This document shows positions 12,101 to 23,359 of a stretch of 64,000 bases of DNA, piece after piece. The DNA comes from Clavelina lepadiformis (Eukaryota; Chordata; Ascidiacea; Aplousobranchia; Clavelinidae). A program made the position numbers and the translations under genes. Position 1 is the first letter of the stretch. Each line of letters begins with the position of its first letter. The stretch spans positions 14,074,001 to 14,138,000 of the forward strand of contig NC_135240.1 in the NCBI RefSeq assembly GCF_947623445.1, read 5' to 3'. Below the pieces are notes generated by a model. The model did no database searches and was not told the DNA's origin. It was given only the letters and a program-made list of their open reading frames with translations.

Positions 12101-13447
12101 TTTCCGATAATTCCGTTTCCTTTTAATGCCGGTATATAGCAATTTCTTTCCGATGAAATAGTAAAAATCATTTTTATTAAAACTAACTTACAAGAATACA
12201 AGATTTTTGCACTTGTTCTACCTGATAGTCGCTATGTCTCCATCGCCAGCAGAGCTAACGGGAACAACATTTATCTTATAAAATGTCATGCTCGTTAAAT
12301 TGGAAATAAACACCACGTTATCTTCGACAAACACATCTGCACCTGCAAACAAAATCGTTTATTACAGGAAAATAGTTATGCGTATATACGCATTGAGCGT
12401 ATCTATATTTCGCACAAACAACGAGTAAGCAACTTGTAATGCATGATTTTTAAGCTGTGACTATATTCACTGGAAAAAATCATGGGTTTGAAGGTATTTT
12501 ACACAATTTCTTGCTGACCTAATTTAAATGTTACAGCATACAGTAACCTATAAACTTAGCCAAAGTCGATTTAACTATTGGTTGCCTGACCTTCTTGCGG
12601 TGAGTGGGCGGTCAATTCAACCCGAGTATATAATTCAACCCAGGACAATTCAAGCCAAGGACGTTGGATGGGTTGTCCTGGGTTTACTCGACCGTGGATT
12701 GAATTGACTTAAAATCTATGTGGTGAAATAGTCATTTATTATAATGAAATATTTTAGGCATACAAACCATTACAATTATTCACCTGTCATCTGATCACCA
12801 TCGGACGAAACCATAACTTTGTGACTTATAGCGCCCGGACTCTCGTCCCAAGTTAGCTCCATAGAAGAAGCGGTGGCATCAGTTATTTTCAGGTTTTTTA
12901 CTTGGCTAAGAACTGTTGAAATAGCTTAATTACGTTTAAGTTATTTCATTTTTATCTCAGAAATTCTTAAAAAAGGCTCCAGAAATTTCTAGATTCAACA
13001 ATAAAGAAAAATCAATATATCGAAGTTTAGATTTTACATTTTCCTTACGCGTAGTGAACGTAACGGATGACGTCTGAGTTGATGAGGTTCCATTTATATC
13101 AGCAGCTGCAACAGTGGCATTGTACTTACTGTTGGCATCAAGTCCTCCGAATACAACTCTGGTGTTTTCAGTTGCCTTAGTTTGAGTGCCGCTCAAATTG
13201 ATCTACGATAAGAGTTAATTTCATTTACTTTTTTTTATATAGAAACATAGTCAGTCCGGTTGCCTGTGGAGAAGTAATTTATACTTACAATATACGACGT
13301 GGCGTTTTCCACAGCATTCCATGTTAAAGTAACTGCGTTCGACGTTACCATATAGGAGACATTTTTTGGGGCAGGCAAATCTACAAATTCCTGTGCCACA
13401 GAGGTTGAACAAATAACCAAAAAAACTAAATTTGCATTAAGATTCAT
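9189..13447 (-). CDS. Secreted protein with two Fn3 domains and two CBM2-like modules (paralogue 1)
   Basis: Twelve minus-strand exons, all in phase: 13289-13447, 13049-13202, 12784-12912, 12222-12342, 11318-11404, 11096-11165, 10722-10864, 10407-10504, 9977-10083, 9740-9847, 9504-9609, 9189-9304. They total 1398 nt, or 465 residues. A signal peptide covers about residues 1-19 (MNLNANLVFLVICSTSVAQ). Fn3-1 (about 24-104) has VTLTW and GLDANSKYNATVAA; Fn3-2 (about 106-190) has SMELTWDES. Module A (about 190-320) has FWNADLNQDASRAEQGMFVI and W..VGMTFYF. Module B (about 321-435) has VWGMTQKSAEG, VFYFVQTEMQW and LGFIYGYD. The W-N-A-D../Y-x-x-x..W pattern resembles animal CBM2-type carbohydrate-binding domains; that is inference, and no ligand is shown. 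Donors after 10407 (GTTTGT) and 9740 (GTCGGA) are weak but match the paralogue's boundaries. No membrane segment follows, so export is likely. It lies about 2.8 kb downstream of its paralogue, in the same orientation. Confidence 0.85.
11560..12065. repeat. Fold-back element, copy B of dispersed repeat, inside an intron
   Basis: Two inverted arms (TGACTATTTCA..GGTTAGGCTAAATTAG and TTAACCTAACC..TATAGTCAATTT) enclose a short centre, so the element could fold on itself. It fills most of intron 4 of the Fn3 gene (11405-12221). The matching intron in the paralogue is only 89 nt, so this is an insertion. Its arms match the dispersed family at 5395, 31655 and 37535. Confidence 0.6.
12611..12708. repeat. 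Hairpin-forming palindrome in intron 3 of the Fn3 gene
   Basis: GTCAATTCAACC at the left end pairs with GGATTGAATTGAC at the right end, and the inner CAACCCAGGACAA pairs with TTGTCCTGGGTTT. The whole ~98 nt can fold into one long imperfect hairpin. Its edges coincide with the palindrome ends, which suggests a tiny snap-back element rather than an RNA gene. Confidence 0.6.
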
Positions 13448-16244
13448 GGTTAAATTTCTAAACTAGATAAACGTGGTTGCTGAATCTTTGCAGGTCGTCA
13501 ACTTTGAATTTGTTGTTGTTTGTTCTGATCTGTATAGTCTTCTTCCTTGAGCACTGTCGAATCAATCACCTGTACGAGATAAAGCGACGAATTGTTAACA
13601 AAAAGCAATGTTTTTGTTGTCATATATTTTGCCAACTTTGAGCCCTAAGGGCAAGTGAATTGACTCGACATCACCGGTGTACATGACATTATGAGCTGAT
13701 TCACAAATATGCTTCCAGCGATAGTATGAGTTCACAATTTGCGTCACAAGGGCTGGGCAAACTCAGTTTAACTTGATTTTCCGGCTGATTTAGTTTTGTG
13801 GTTATTGCTATCAGTTTCAGGGCTCTCTCTTTCAAAGCTCTCTCTTTCTTGCTCTTCCTCTCGAAGCTCTAATAGTTTTTTTCTGCCAGGAAGCGCTAAA
13901 CATTAAACCAAACTCGAAATCATGGCGTAGTTTATACATATGTGGTTCATTAGAATAGCAATAATTTAAGATTTGTAAACATATTCTGGCAATAAGCCTC
14001 ATTGTGGAACGATCACGAAAACTGACATAAATGAATGCAATTTTTATGCTCTAATGTCCTGTTTGTTTCAAAATGTTTTAGGAAGATATATTTAGTCATG
14101 TTAGTTTTACCTAATACGCAAAATTTGTAAACCGCTATCGATCATGGGTAAAAACGTGTTGAGCTCCCTTGGGCGGATACAGAACAAGACTGCAATAGAG
14201 CGATGTAGGCAGCCGGGAGTGGCACAGCAAATTTTTTTTTTCCTTTTTTCGACCTGTAACTATAAATAAACATGTTCAAATATGTTCATGTTCACATAAA
14301 ATTTAAACCATTGCAATAATGCTCCGGTTAATTGCTACATGTAGCCTACATTAAACTTCACCCGGAGGTATTTATAGGAAAAGCACATCACGCTAAAGTT
14401 TTTACAAAATCCATTTTGATATCATAATGCAGTATGATATATTAGTTTTACCCATGCTATAGTTAAAATAACTTGCTGCTTAACTGTTATAAGTTTATGT
14501 ATTTACATTCAAACAACGCCATGGGCATGGATTTTCCATTTTAAACTCAGTAAGCTTCAGTCTCCAAGATCTCAAAAACGTGTGAAACCTGTTTTAGTAT
14601 CTATTGCAATTAATTATTTTGCTTTTCTAATGTTAGACAACAATTTTTCGGACTATTTTACCATAAGAATCTCAAAGAAAATATATCTATAAGAAAAAAT
14701 TTTTTCAGTAAATTTTGATTTATGAATATATATGTACTGTAGGTTATAACACTGCGAATAAATTTTGCTCATTTTTTCTTGCATAGAATTTTTCACTGAT
14801 CCTTGATGCTTTTTGATGTTGATTTTAAATCTGACATTTATTTTTGTCTGCACATTCTAGTTTTCTCACAATTGAAAAATTGCAATTTTGTTTCGTTAAT
14901 TGCGTACGGTTTTTAGTAGCCAGCATTCTAAACCAAACCTTGATATTTTCTGCATAGTTTTAGTTATGAGAATATTTTTCTGTAATAGTGGTGACGTAAC
15001 TGTAAAAATTAGTCTAGTTTTGTATATCATACTTATAGCAGCTATGCGTTACTTCGTCAAAAGCAAAATGTTACTTCACTTGTGAAATATGCTTATAAAG
15101 CATATTTTCGTATTCTGTTTGCATGGTGAAGAAAACAAAAATGGTAACTACACATTTCATCATTTTGTGTCATAACATTGAAGAATGTTTTGTAGTTCGA
15201 CGAAGGAGAAAACAAGAGACAGACATTTGCTGTTCTCATGGTTTGGTGGACCTTGCGCAACTGGCTGCTAAAATGAAAAATTGAAATTGCAAAAATACTG
15301 TAGCTTTGCGAAAAACGTAACGTCAGAGTTGAATTCCGCACAATCATATTGCGCGAGGACAGCTGTTAGTATCAATGCAACAAAAACTTTGTTCCCAAGT
15401 TTTATACATTGACAATTGTGGTGTACATAGTAGCGAAAAGGAAATAATTTTTGGGCGATGTTTATAAAGTAACATTGTAAGATCATGTGTCCCGAAAATA
15501 AAAAATGTTGGTTGCCAAATTGTTTGTTAAAGTAGAAGTTTGTCCACTACACCAAAGTCAGTTTAAAATTTTTGACCCTGATGACCTAAAATTAATTGAC
15601 CGTATTTCACGAGATAAATTGATATAGAACCGTCAATACATAAAAATTCCAATAAGTTATAACTTTACCGAGAACTCATTTATCGATAATACTTTAATCA
15701 ATGGGATAAAAATTGTTAAACTTATTTGTCCCGTTAAAAAGCTTGTAAGTACGGTCTCTCAAATATACGATGATGCTATAAACTCTGAGTTGAACTTCCC
15801 TGTGCTCCTGTACAATAAGGGGCTTTCGAAGATAAAATGAAGAAATGAAAAAGGAAACTCTTAAAGTGCGGTACAACTGAGTTTGTATCAAAAAATATTC
15901 TCTCACCACGCTCCTTTGAATGTTTTATTGAGTGTAATAATTGAATATATGTTGAATATATATATAAAATGCACAGAAAACATATAAGTTAATGTAGTCC
16001 TCGCAGCAGAATTATTTTACGGGTAAATTACAAGGCAAGCCAGCCTAAATTAATTTATGACACATGTAATTTAGTTTTGGAAATCTGACTTTCGGTCAGA
16101 AATTAAATAACAAACAATTCTTTGGAAATAAGCTGTACACAAGGCAAATCAGAAAACAAATATTATATGAACAAAGAGAGTTATCTGCGATTTCAATATA
16201 TACTCCTAAGCTATAGGCGATAAACGTTAAACCATAAAAATTTT
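13448..16244. other. Intergenic region between the two Fn3 paralogues
   Basis: It holds the 5' flank of paralogue 1 and the 3' flank of paralogue 2. No TATA box or exon is convincing. A signal-peptide-like stretch near 15350-15400 (minus) was considered and not accepted. AT-rich tracts, including TATATATA near 15956, are present. Confidence 0.4.
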
Positions 16245-19027
16245 TTAAACATCTTCTGCATCAAACACTGCGTCAACAATTGGTCCTCCTTCAATAAGTT
16301 CCGTTGTAACTCCATTTCTTGAGCTGCAGTTGTCGGCATCATATCCGTAGATTAAACCTAATACATTAGAATGTTTTTATTCAAGTGTTTAGCGTTGATA
16401 AAGTTTATAGCGGAGAATCTGATAACGGCCTATTGGTACTATACCAATGCACTATAAACAATAAGGCATAATACTTCGAATAAAAATACGAACCAATTTC
16501 ATTAGATGGCCACTGAGCCTCAGTCTGAACAAAATACATTGTTGATGGCAGCGCTCCTTCCATGCCAGTAGAAGATTTCTGAGTCATGCCCCAGACGGCC
16601 TAAAAATGTGAAAGCAGCCCAAGCGGCAAGGTTTAGTTATTATTACGCATGTGGACTCATGTGGGTTTGCACAATGTTTTATGATATGCGTGTGGCAAAA
16701 CGCTTACGATGAGAAAATCTTTGCTTACCCCTATGCTTATTCCACCAGGACAGTCTTCACCAGAATGCAGTGCAATAATGAACTGACCGTGATAGGGTTT
16801 CATGTTGAAGGTTTGGTTGCTTTGTGCTGCTGACAGCGGCTTGAAATACAAAATGCTTGAAGTATAACTGGAATAATTACAGTACGTAGTTCATCCTTCA
16901 ACTCTCACACATGCTATAGTTTTTGTATTCAGGTCATGTATGGTGGTACATACTGCGTTAACGTTGTCGTATACTTCATCCAAACGCACATTCATCTTTC
17001 CAGCCAATGACACAATGCCAGTGTCAATAGTAGCCCATTCAAGAATAGAAACAGGTATAGCTATAAAAAAGCAAACATATTATATCAAACTGAAAACTTA
17101 TCTGCCGCTCGTGGAAACTTGTTTTATCTATATATTCGACTATACGAGTATGTTGGTAATTGATATCAATGTTGGCGCAATTAAAAAAAAAGTCTGTCGT
17201 TTTTACCTTGATTTGATGAAAGGACGTTTCTAGCGGAGGGTTCACTGTAACTAAATTCCACATTCACACTGCCTTCTTCAATTGAACAGTTGAATCTAAG
17301 TTCCGTAAACAATTATATGTACAGTCTATTTGTGTTTATGGTTTGTTTGCTGTTCGTACAAAAGTCACACGTCGTAACTTTCATGTATAGGGAAAATCTT
17401 TTTGGTCACTTGTTTACATAAACCTTACGTTTCGTCGCCCAGAGAATAAAAGTTCATTCCGATATCAGCTTTTCGCTTTTGCCAAATTTTATTTTGTACG
17501 AGGATATATATTCCGTCATCTTGGCTGGATAATTCTTCGTCAATATCCGCGTTCCATACCTAATAAGAACAAGGTTTTAAAGTACTCCTAACAATCCTCG
17601 ATATACTTAAAATTGAAGTTATGTGACCTATGTCGGCTCTTGGCTATAAAAAAAATTGAAGTCGTATATACAGATACTTCCTATTTCGTTTTTCCTATAA
17701 AGACGGATACGACGGATACGGCAATATTTTTCCGACATAACCTACTTTAATGTTTGTTGCAGGACATGGAAGAAAAACTCTCATCATGTACGGTCCTCTT
17801 GGGATGTTGATAGATCTAAAAGTTTCAGTTAGTTTTGTCAGTGCCAAAATTATTCCACGAGAGCGTTTTATGAGCACATGAAGAAATATAAAGGTTTGCT
17901 CACCTGTAAATCATTACTTGTCCTCCGGACAATCCTTCCGAGTTTTTCCAGCTGTTTACTATTCTCACGCCTTCTCCGTCAGTGCGAAGTCTATCATAAC
18001 AAAAAACTTTCATAAAATTCAGATAGTTACAATATTTAATAAAAGCAACAAGAAGTGTACCAACCGAAAAAATAATTACCTGATAACTGAAGTTTCACCG
18101 ACACCATCGGCGCCAACTGGTGCTACGTAAATGTTGTAAAAGGTCAAGCGTTGCAGCCCGGAAATGAAAGCAGTGTTTTCGCTTAAGCGGACAAATGGTT
18201 CTAATAGAAAACGATAAAGAATGTAAAAAAATCCAATCATAAACATTATATATTTATTTTTAATTGATAGTACCAAGAAGTTCGTCTTCATCGTCTTTGA
18301 CCATAACTGAGAACACTGTGGTGTCATTTCTTTCATCCCAAGTGATTTCAATTGAAATTTCAGTGATATCTTTTGCGCGTAAGTTTGTAATTCTTTCCAA
18401 AACTGCTCAAGTACGTTAAATAAATATATTTTATTGGCTTATTCAAAACTCTTTTTCTTAATTTAACCTATACACTTGTAAACTACTGTAGTCAATTACA
18501 CTATAGTGCCAGGGTAGGCTATAGGGCCTACACACTCCATACAGTTCACAGTATGATAGACTATATGTGATAGTGCGCAAGTTTTGAGAGAACTCTTCTA
18601 CATATAGAAAAGTTGAAGCAATTTATATCTGCAGTATATACCTGTTTCAAAAGTAAAGTCGGGGAAAACAAAAATTATGCTTCCGTTGGCGTCGAAGGCG
18701 GAGGCCTCGGCTGTGTATGGGGTGTTTGGTTCCAACCCGCCAAATGATGCAGTCGTGTCAGTAGTGTTTTGGCTTTGACCGTCTAGTACAACCTAAACAT
18801 TGATGAAGGGTCGTTTTAAGTACCACACTAACTAAAACACGCTTTAAAAAGGAACCACATAGGCTACGCACCAGATAATGCGTTGCGCCTTCAACATGGT
18901 TCCAGGTAAGTACGACCGCTCTTGCTGCAACTGATCCACTTATTTCACCAGCATTTTGTTCATCTTGCCCGTTTGCGGTCAAAACTCCAAGCAGTAGGAC
19001 AGATAAAATTATTCCAAAAGTCTTCAT
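16245..19027 (-). CDS. Secreted protein with two Fn3 domains and two CBM2-like modules (paralogue 2)
   Basis: Twelve minus-strand exons with the same intron phases as paralogue 1 (0,1,1,2,2,0,2,1,0,0,1): 18872-19027, 18642-18792, 18274-18402, 18080-18200, 17904-17990, 17746-17815, 17429-17559, 17207-17295, 16954-17060, 16729-16839, 16494-16599, 16245-16357. They total 1371 nt, or 456 residues. The signal peptide is about MKTFGIILSVLLLGVLTANG. Fn3-1 shows VVLTWNHVEGATHYL and Fn3-2 shows IEITWDERND. Module A has VRIVNSWKNSEGLSGGQVMI, IPRGPYMMRVFLPCP and VWNADIDEELSSQDDGIYIL. Module B has ILEWATIDTG, HGQFIIALHSGEDCPGG and AVWGMTQKSS..MYFVQTEAQWPS. Cysteines at FLPCP, FNCSI, EDCPGG and DNCSS match those in paralogue 1 (LLPCP, ACEFF, ANCSGG, AVCED) and are likely disulfide-bonded. 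The last intron has a weak donor (GTTCGT). Both genes share sequence order throughout, so this is a tandem duplication. Confidence 0.86.
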
Positions 19028-19250
19028 TTTCCTAAAACCTTTTAAACTATTTTATAAAATTGTAAAAATATGCTCTTACTAAATTTTATAGACAAAGTTT
19101 TATGGTGTAACACAACTTGATGTTTGTAGGCTAAATAATGCATTATATATGCGTAAGAGTTTTATTCTACCCTAAATTTCTATTTCACCTACCTAAACTG
19201 TGTAAGAAATTGAGTCGAAAAACTTTGTTGTCGACATTGCCATTGTTGGC

Positions 19251-19260
19251 CTTTATATAA
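19251..19260 (-). promoter_or_regulatory. Candidate TATA box for paralogue 2
   Basis: TTATATAAAG on the minus strand, about 225 nt upstream of the ATG at 19027. Spacing would place transcription start near 19225. No initiator element was checked. Confidence 0.4.
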
Positions 19261-20025
19261 GAATTTCGTTGCGAAAGTTTATAAACTGTGACATGTGCTC
19301 AATCCTTTGAAGTAACAATATAATTACATATAACGTAATTGCAACTCACGTTTAGAGTAGGCGGTAGACCAAAGAAAGCCAATTAAGAGTTTCTGCTTTG
19401 AGGGAATACACTTCTCGTAATCTTTAGTTTATGTTTAGCCCTGCCATTAAAAAATTACTTCACATTAATATATTCTGTCGTGACTTAAGATAAAACATGT
19501 CTGCAAAATTGCTAAGTAATTGTCGAGCTAAGTTATACATTTTATTCCTTTATAAAAGTTCTGTCTTTCATACTGCAAACGTTTGAAAGTAATTCTATAT
19601 AAGTGGTTAATAGATAGCTAATTACAGACCAATAAATGTCCGATAAACACGATCCGATAAATATTACAGATAACATGCCCCACTTAGCTTATTTTTGTTT
19701 TTATTATATAATGTAACCTTATAAACACGCAATGTCACTTTACAAAAGTATACATTTCAATCATTAAAACACATTACCGACGAGATCATTGCACATAGCA
19801 TGCGAAACACAGAAATCTATACAATATGATATTTTTGCAGCAGCGTAAATTAATATGTACCTAAAAAAATCAAACATAGCAATTTGCATTCGTTAAAGGG
19901 CCTTTTAGAACATGGTAACACGTATCATTCACAAACGTTGCGGACAGTGTTATTACTTATTAGTGGTCAAGCAAAAGCGCTCCGCACGATAATAAAATAT
20001 CGACTATATTCTCTACGTTGGACGT
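19261..20025. other. Intergenic, nothing recognised
   Basis: Upstream flank of paralogue 2. AT-rich, with no exon or repeat recognised up to the MITE at 20034. Confidence 0.4.
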
Positions 20026-20033
20026 GCTGACAC

Positions 20034-20458
20034 TAGGGATGTGCCACGAGGAAGATTATTCGGGTTCGTGCGAACCCGAATATCATGAAGATCGACAGGA
20101 ACGAATCCCGAATCTATTCGCATTAGAACCAAACAATAAAATTTCAAACAAAAGTTGTCAAGTCTTGCTTGTAACATGACGTAATCGATAAAAAAGTTGC
20201 TTTCTTTCAAAAAAACAGTGTTTAAAAAACTATTGAAAAAGCAAAATCGTTAGGAAAACGACCTTCATTGTAAGTATTGTTGTCTTTATTTTAGCTTCGT
20301 CGGGAAACTAGATCATCATTTTTTAACAAAGTCAGCTGATTTATAAGTAATATTGTATTCGGGTTCGGCATTGTTGGTATTCGTGTTCTTCCGAATCTTC
20401 TACAAAGACGATATTCGGCGAATCTATTCGGGATTGGGTTCGTATCGGCCCATCCCTA
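20034..20458. mobile_element. Non-autonomous hAT element (TAGGGATGTGCC)
   Basis: Left end TAGGGATGTGCCACG, right end CGGCCCATCCCTA. A perfect 8-bp duplication GCTGACAC (20026-20033 and 20459-20466) flanks it. Subterminal TTCGGGTTCG motifs occur in inverted orientation at both ends, a likely transposase-binding pattern. 425 bp, no ORF. Confidence 0.88.
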
Positions 20459-20466
20459 GCTGACAC

Positions 20467-21029
20467 AATTGGAAAAAATACAGATAACGTCACATACAAC
20501 ATTTGCACAAACGTCCCGTTTTGTCGATATGTATTCATTATGCACAATTGCTTTAATCTACTTTATCAATTACATGCGATCGAAGTTGTGAGTAACTTTT
20601 CGCTGAAACGTGTTCAAGCAATCAACTTACCAAATCGATACTTCGTCTGACACGGGTTTATGTTTAGCTGCAAGTTCATCCACTTTTTGGTAGAAATAAC
20701 CGCGCTTCCTTTTAAGGATGGGTTGTCATAGCAACGTATGACAAAGGCTTGCATTCGCGACCATAAAGGCATGCGTCAATATTCATCGGCGGGACCTGGG
20801 TATACAACTCTTTCAGCATACCATGTAATTAACTAAACAGTAGAATACAGTATTTGATAGCACTCAAGAGTTACATTTCATTTTTATTTTCTTGACACAG
20901 CTCTGCAAGCATCAACTTGCTTCATCAGTGTTAAGATTTTAACGAGATTTATTTTTACAGCATGTGCAAATCGTATTTATAATAAACAACTAAGGTAACT
21001 ATATATATGCTTCAAAACCTTTGCGCTTT
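20467..21029. other. Intergenic, nothing recognised
   Basis: No exon or repeat was recognised between the hAT MITE and the broken gene that starts at 21030. Confidence 0.4.
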
Positions 21030-21934
21030 TCAATACGCGCCTTGCAAGTATGGTCGGTTGGAGTAATTGTCGTAGAGCGTAATAATAGCGTCGCCATTGT
21101 TCCAAGAACAACATTTTTCCGGGTTATCTTTTATGTTTATCCAGAATCCAATAACCCTATCGAGTTTGATTTCCTTTAGTCGTATGCAATCCACTTGTTC
21201 GTCAAATGAGTACCAAAAATTTCCACTGCCTTTGACAATTTCAAAGATTTGAGTTTACTTAGCCGCCTTGCAATGAGTTAATGGAATCCAAAAAGGGCGC
21301 TCAAAAAATGTCATTGTCTTGAAGTGCAAATGTGTCATAAATATAATTATCCAGCAGTTTTAGTTTGCAACTTGTAATAGACCTGGAAGTAGACTGTATG
21401 AAATGAGATTTAGGTCCACTGAAATTTCTGTTTAAAATATAATCTCCGTGATGATAACAAAAGTTTGCTAATCATTGATACTTACCATGTGCTGTGATTA
21501 AAATCATTGGTAAAATCGTTTGATATCACAACCGGGGCAGAAATATTTTCCTCACTGTTACATTTTGTGGTGTTGTACACCAAGTGTTATGTATCGACTA
21601 CGTAGATCTTTGGCTTGAATGAAAATTAGAAACTAATAAAAATACCACAGCTCAGTCAAGTATGGTGATAAATGATTTAGAAACGTACTTTATATAATTA
21701 TAAATTCATCATATCAAAGAAATGGTACTTTTAAGAAGAAAACATAAAAGTACTAATGCCAAAAAAATTATAAAAGGTATATTTTAAAAAATTCCTGCGA
21801 CAAAGCACTGACATACATAAAAAAAGTTCTTACTCTATAGTGCAAGTAAAAGATTTTCCTAGAGCTTTACTATGGCCTTTTATGACGATATTTTTTGTCC
21901 ATGCAATGTTATCTCAATTAGCACATCCACTGTA
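21030..21934 (-). pseudogene. Broken multi-exon gene, family not recognised
   Basis: Minus-strand pieces with good splice sites but several breaks. Piece 1 starts at acceptor TTTTTCAG (exon from 21934), reads TVDVLIEI, then needs a one-base shift to continue as IAWTKNIVIKGHSKALGKS. Piece 2 reads CNSEENISAPVVISNDFTND and ends at donor TG/GTAAGT (near 21487). Piece 3 follows acceptor ATTTCAG in phase, reads FALQDNDIF and stops at TGA; a shifted frame continues with ERPFWIPLTHCKAAK, another stop, then GNFWYSFDEQVDCIRLKE and DRVIGFWINIKDNPEKCCSW to the TGA at 21030-21032. Cys and Trp content suggests an extracellular protein. Two frameshifts plus in-frame stops make a pseudogene likelier than an active gene; assembly errors cannot be excluded. 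Confidence 0.5.
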
Positions 21935-22454
21935 CTGAAAAACCAGGTAAACGCGTATGGAAAACAATTAAATAACAATTTTCTTTTTCTTTACGATGCT
22001 GCTAAATATGCTGCATTCCACTAATCTGCATTCACATTTTGTATACACTGCTGTATTTATTATCCGGTGGTATATAATATACAGTAAGGAGAGTTTTGAA
22101 CATTTTCAAACAAGGTAAAAACAATAATAACACAAGGGAACACAATTTTGTTGACTTCGATCTAACAATTGTTTTTGACTAACTTTTGGGCGCTGAATCC
22201 AAAAATGACATCAGTTTTTTTCTATCACGTCAAGTTTTTGAGCTATAGGCACCCACCACTTTGTCTCGTAACCCACAAAAAAGTACAACTTTTAAGACAT
22301 CTTCGTTTATTGTATAAAACGTTTTAAGAACTACAAGCAACCGAAAGTAACTCAATGGTTTTCAAATAAACCTTTGTACAGCTCTATTCTGTTCCTTAAA
22401 ACGGATATTGCTTCTGCAGGACAAAAAAAGTGTGAGTTTTAAGGCAAAAATTAA

Positions 22455-23350
22455 CGCTTGTAGCTTTTCCTGGCATGTTCAAGCTGTGGGCAGTTTCGCT
22501 TAATACTCCAACAATAGTCAGCCACCATATGTAAGTTTCATCTTCCCTGATGTCTTTCCTCCATCACCTTCAGATCTTGGTGGAATCTTTCTCCTTGCTC
22601 ATCGCTGACCGCACCAAGGTTTTCCGGGAAATTAGCAAGATGGCTATGTTCTTTGAGCTAGCGAGTTAACTACGAGTTCTTTGTAGCTTTCCAATAGCTT
22701 CTGAACAATTTCGATATAATTCTCTGCCTGTGCATACCCAAGAAATCCCTTGACAAGGTTTTTAAATGATAACCAGGAATTTTCTTCCAATTCTGACATT
22801 GAACCACTGAAACGTTCATCTTTGAGTTGCCGAATTTGTGGACCATCAAATAAACCAGCCTTAATTTTTTGTATTGACAGGCCAGGAAAAGCCAAAACGA
22901 GGTAATTGAAACAGTTGCTTTCAGTTGACAATGCTTTAACGAATTGCTTCATTAAGTCGAGCTTTATATGCAGAGGTGGGAAAATAATTTTCTCTCTGTC
23001 AACAAGTGGCTTATGTAGAATATTGGGATCACCAGGTTTAAGGTCAAATCTCGAGCTCTGCTGTCCCACATACACAAATAGCAGGGGTACTTTGTGTATC
23101 CGTGTTGCTGACCAAGAAGAAAACATACCATTTTAAGGTCACCACATATGATCCAATTGTGCTTGTGATATTGCAACAATTCAATGACTCTTTTTATGTG
23201 TCCGTATTCTTCACGAAGACTAACTGAGTGTGCAATTGGTACTGCATTTGCCATTCAGTTGAGTTGTAGATCGGAATTCCCAACTCCTCCAGTAAACCCT
23301 GTATATCATGGCAATACACGAAGGCTTTTCTGCTTTCTGTTGTCGATTCC
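22455..23350 (-). pseudogene. Broken copy of a transposon-like multicopy gene of unknown function
   Basis: A long minus-strand coding block reads SLREEYGHIKRVIELLQYHK, HNWIICGDLKMVCFLLGQQH, YPCYLCMWDSRARD, IIFPPLHIKLDLMKQFVKAL, FPGLSIQKIKAGLFDGPQIR and, past a break, DEQGERFHQDLKVMEERHQG followed by an in-frame stop and ADYCWSIKRNCP. From memory, these blocks belong to a family found in many near-identical copies in arthropod and cnidarian genomes and usually annotated as uncharacterised; multicopy behaviour suggests a mobile-element origin. The blocks lie in different frames and one Trp codon (QGR-W) reads as a stop, so this copy is dead. The 5' part (AFVYCHDIQGLLEELGIPIY) reaches about 23350. 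Confidence 0.7.
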
Positions 23351-23359
23351 ATATTTACA

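Noticed and set aside
15268..15486. Minus-strand ORF with signal-peptide-like VFVALILTAVLAQYDC
   Set aside because: No in-frame ATG near the hydrophobic stretch, no joined exon in phase and no homology recognised.
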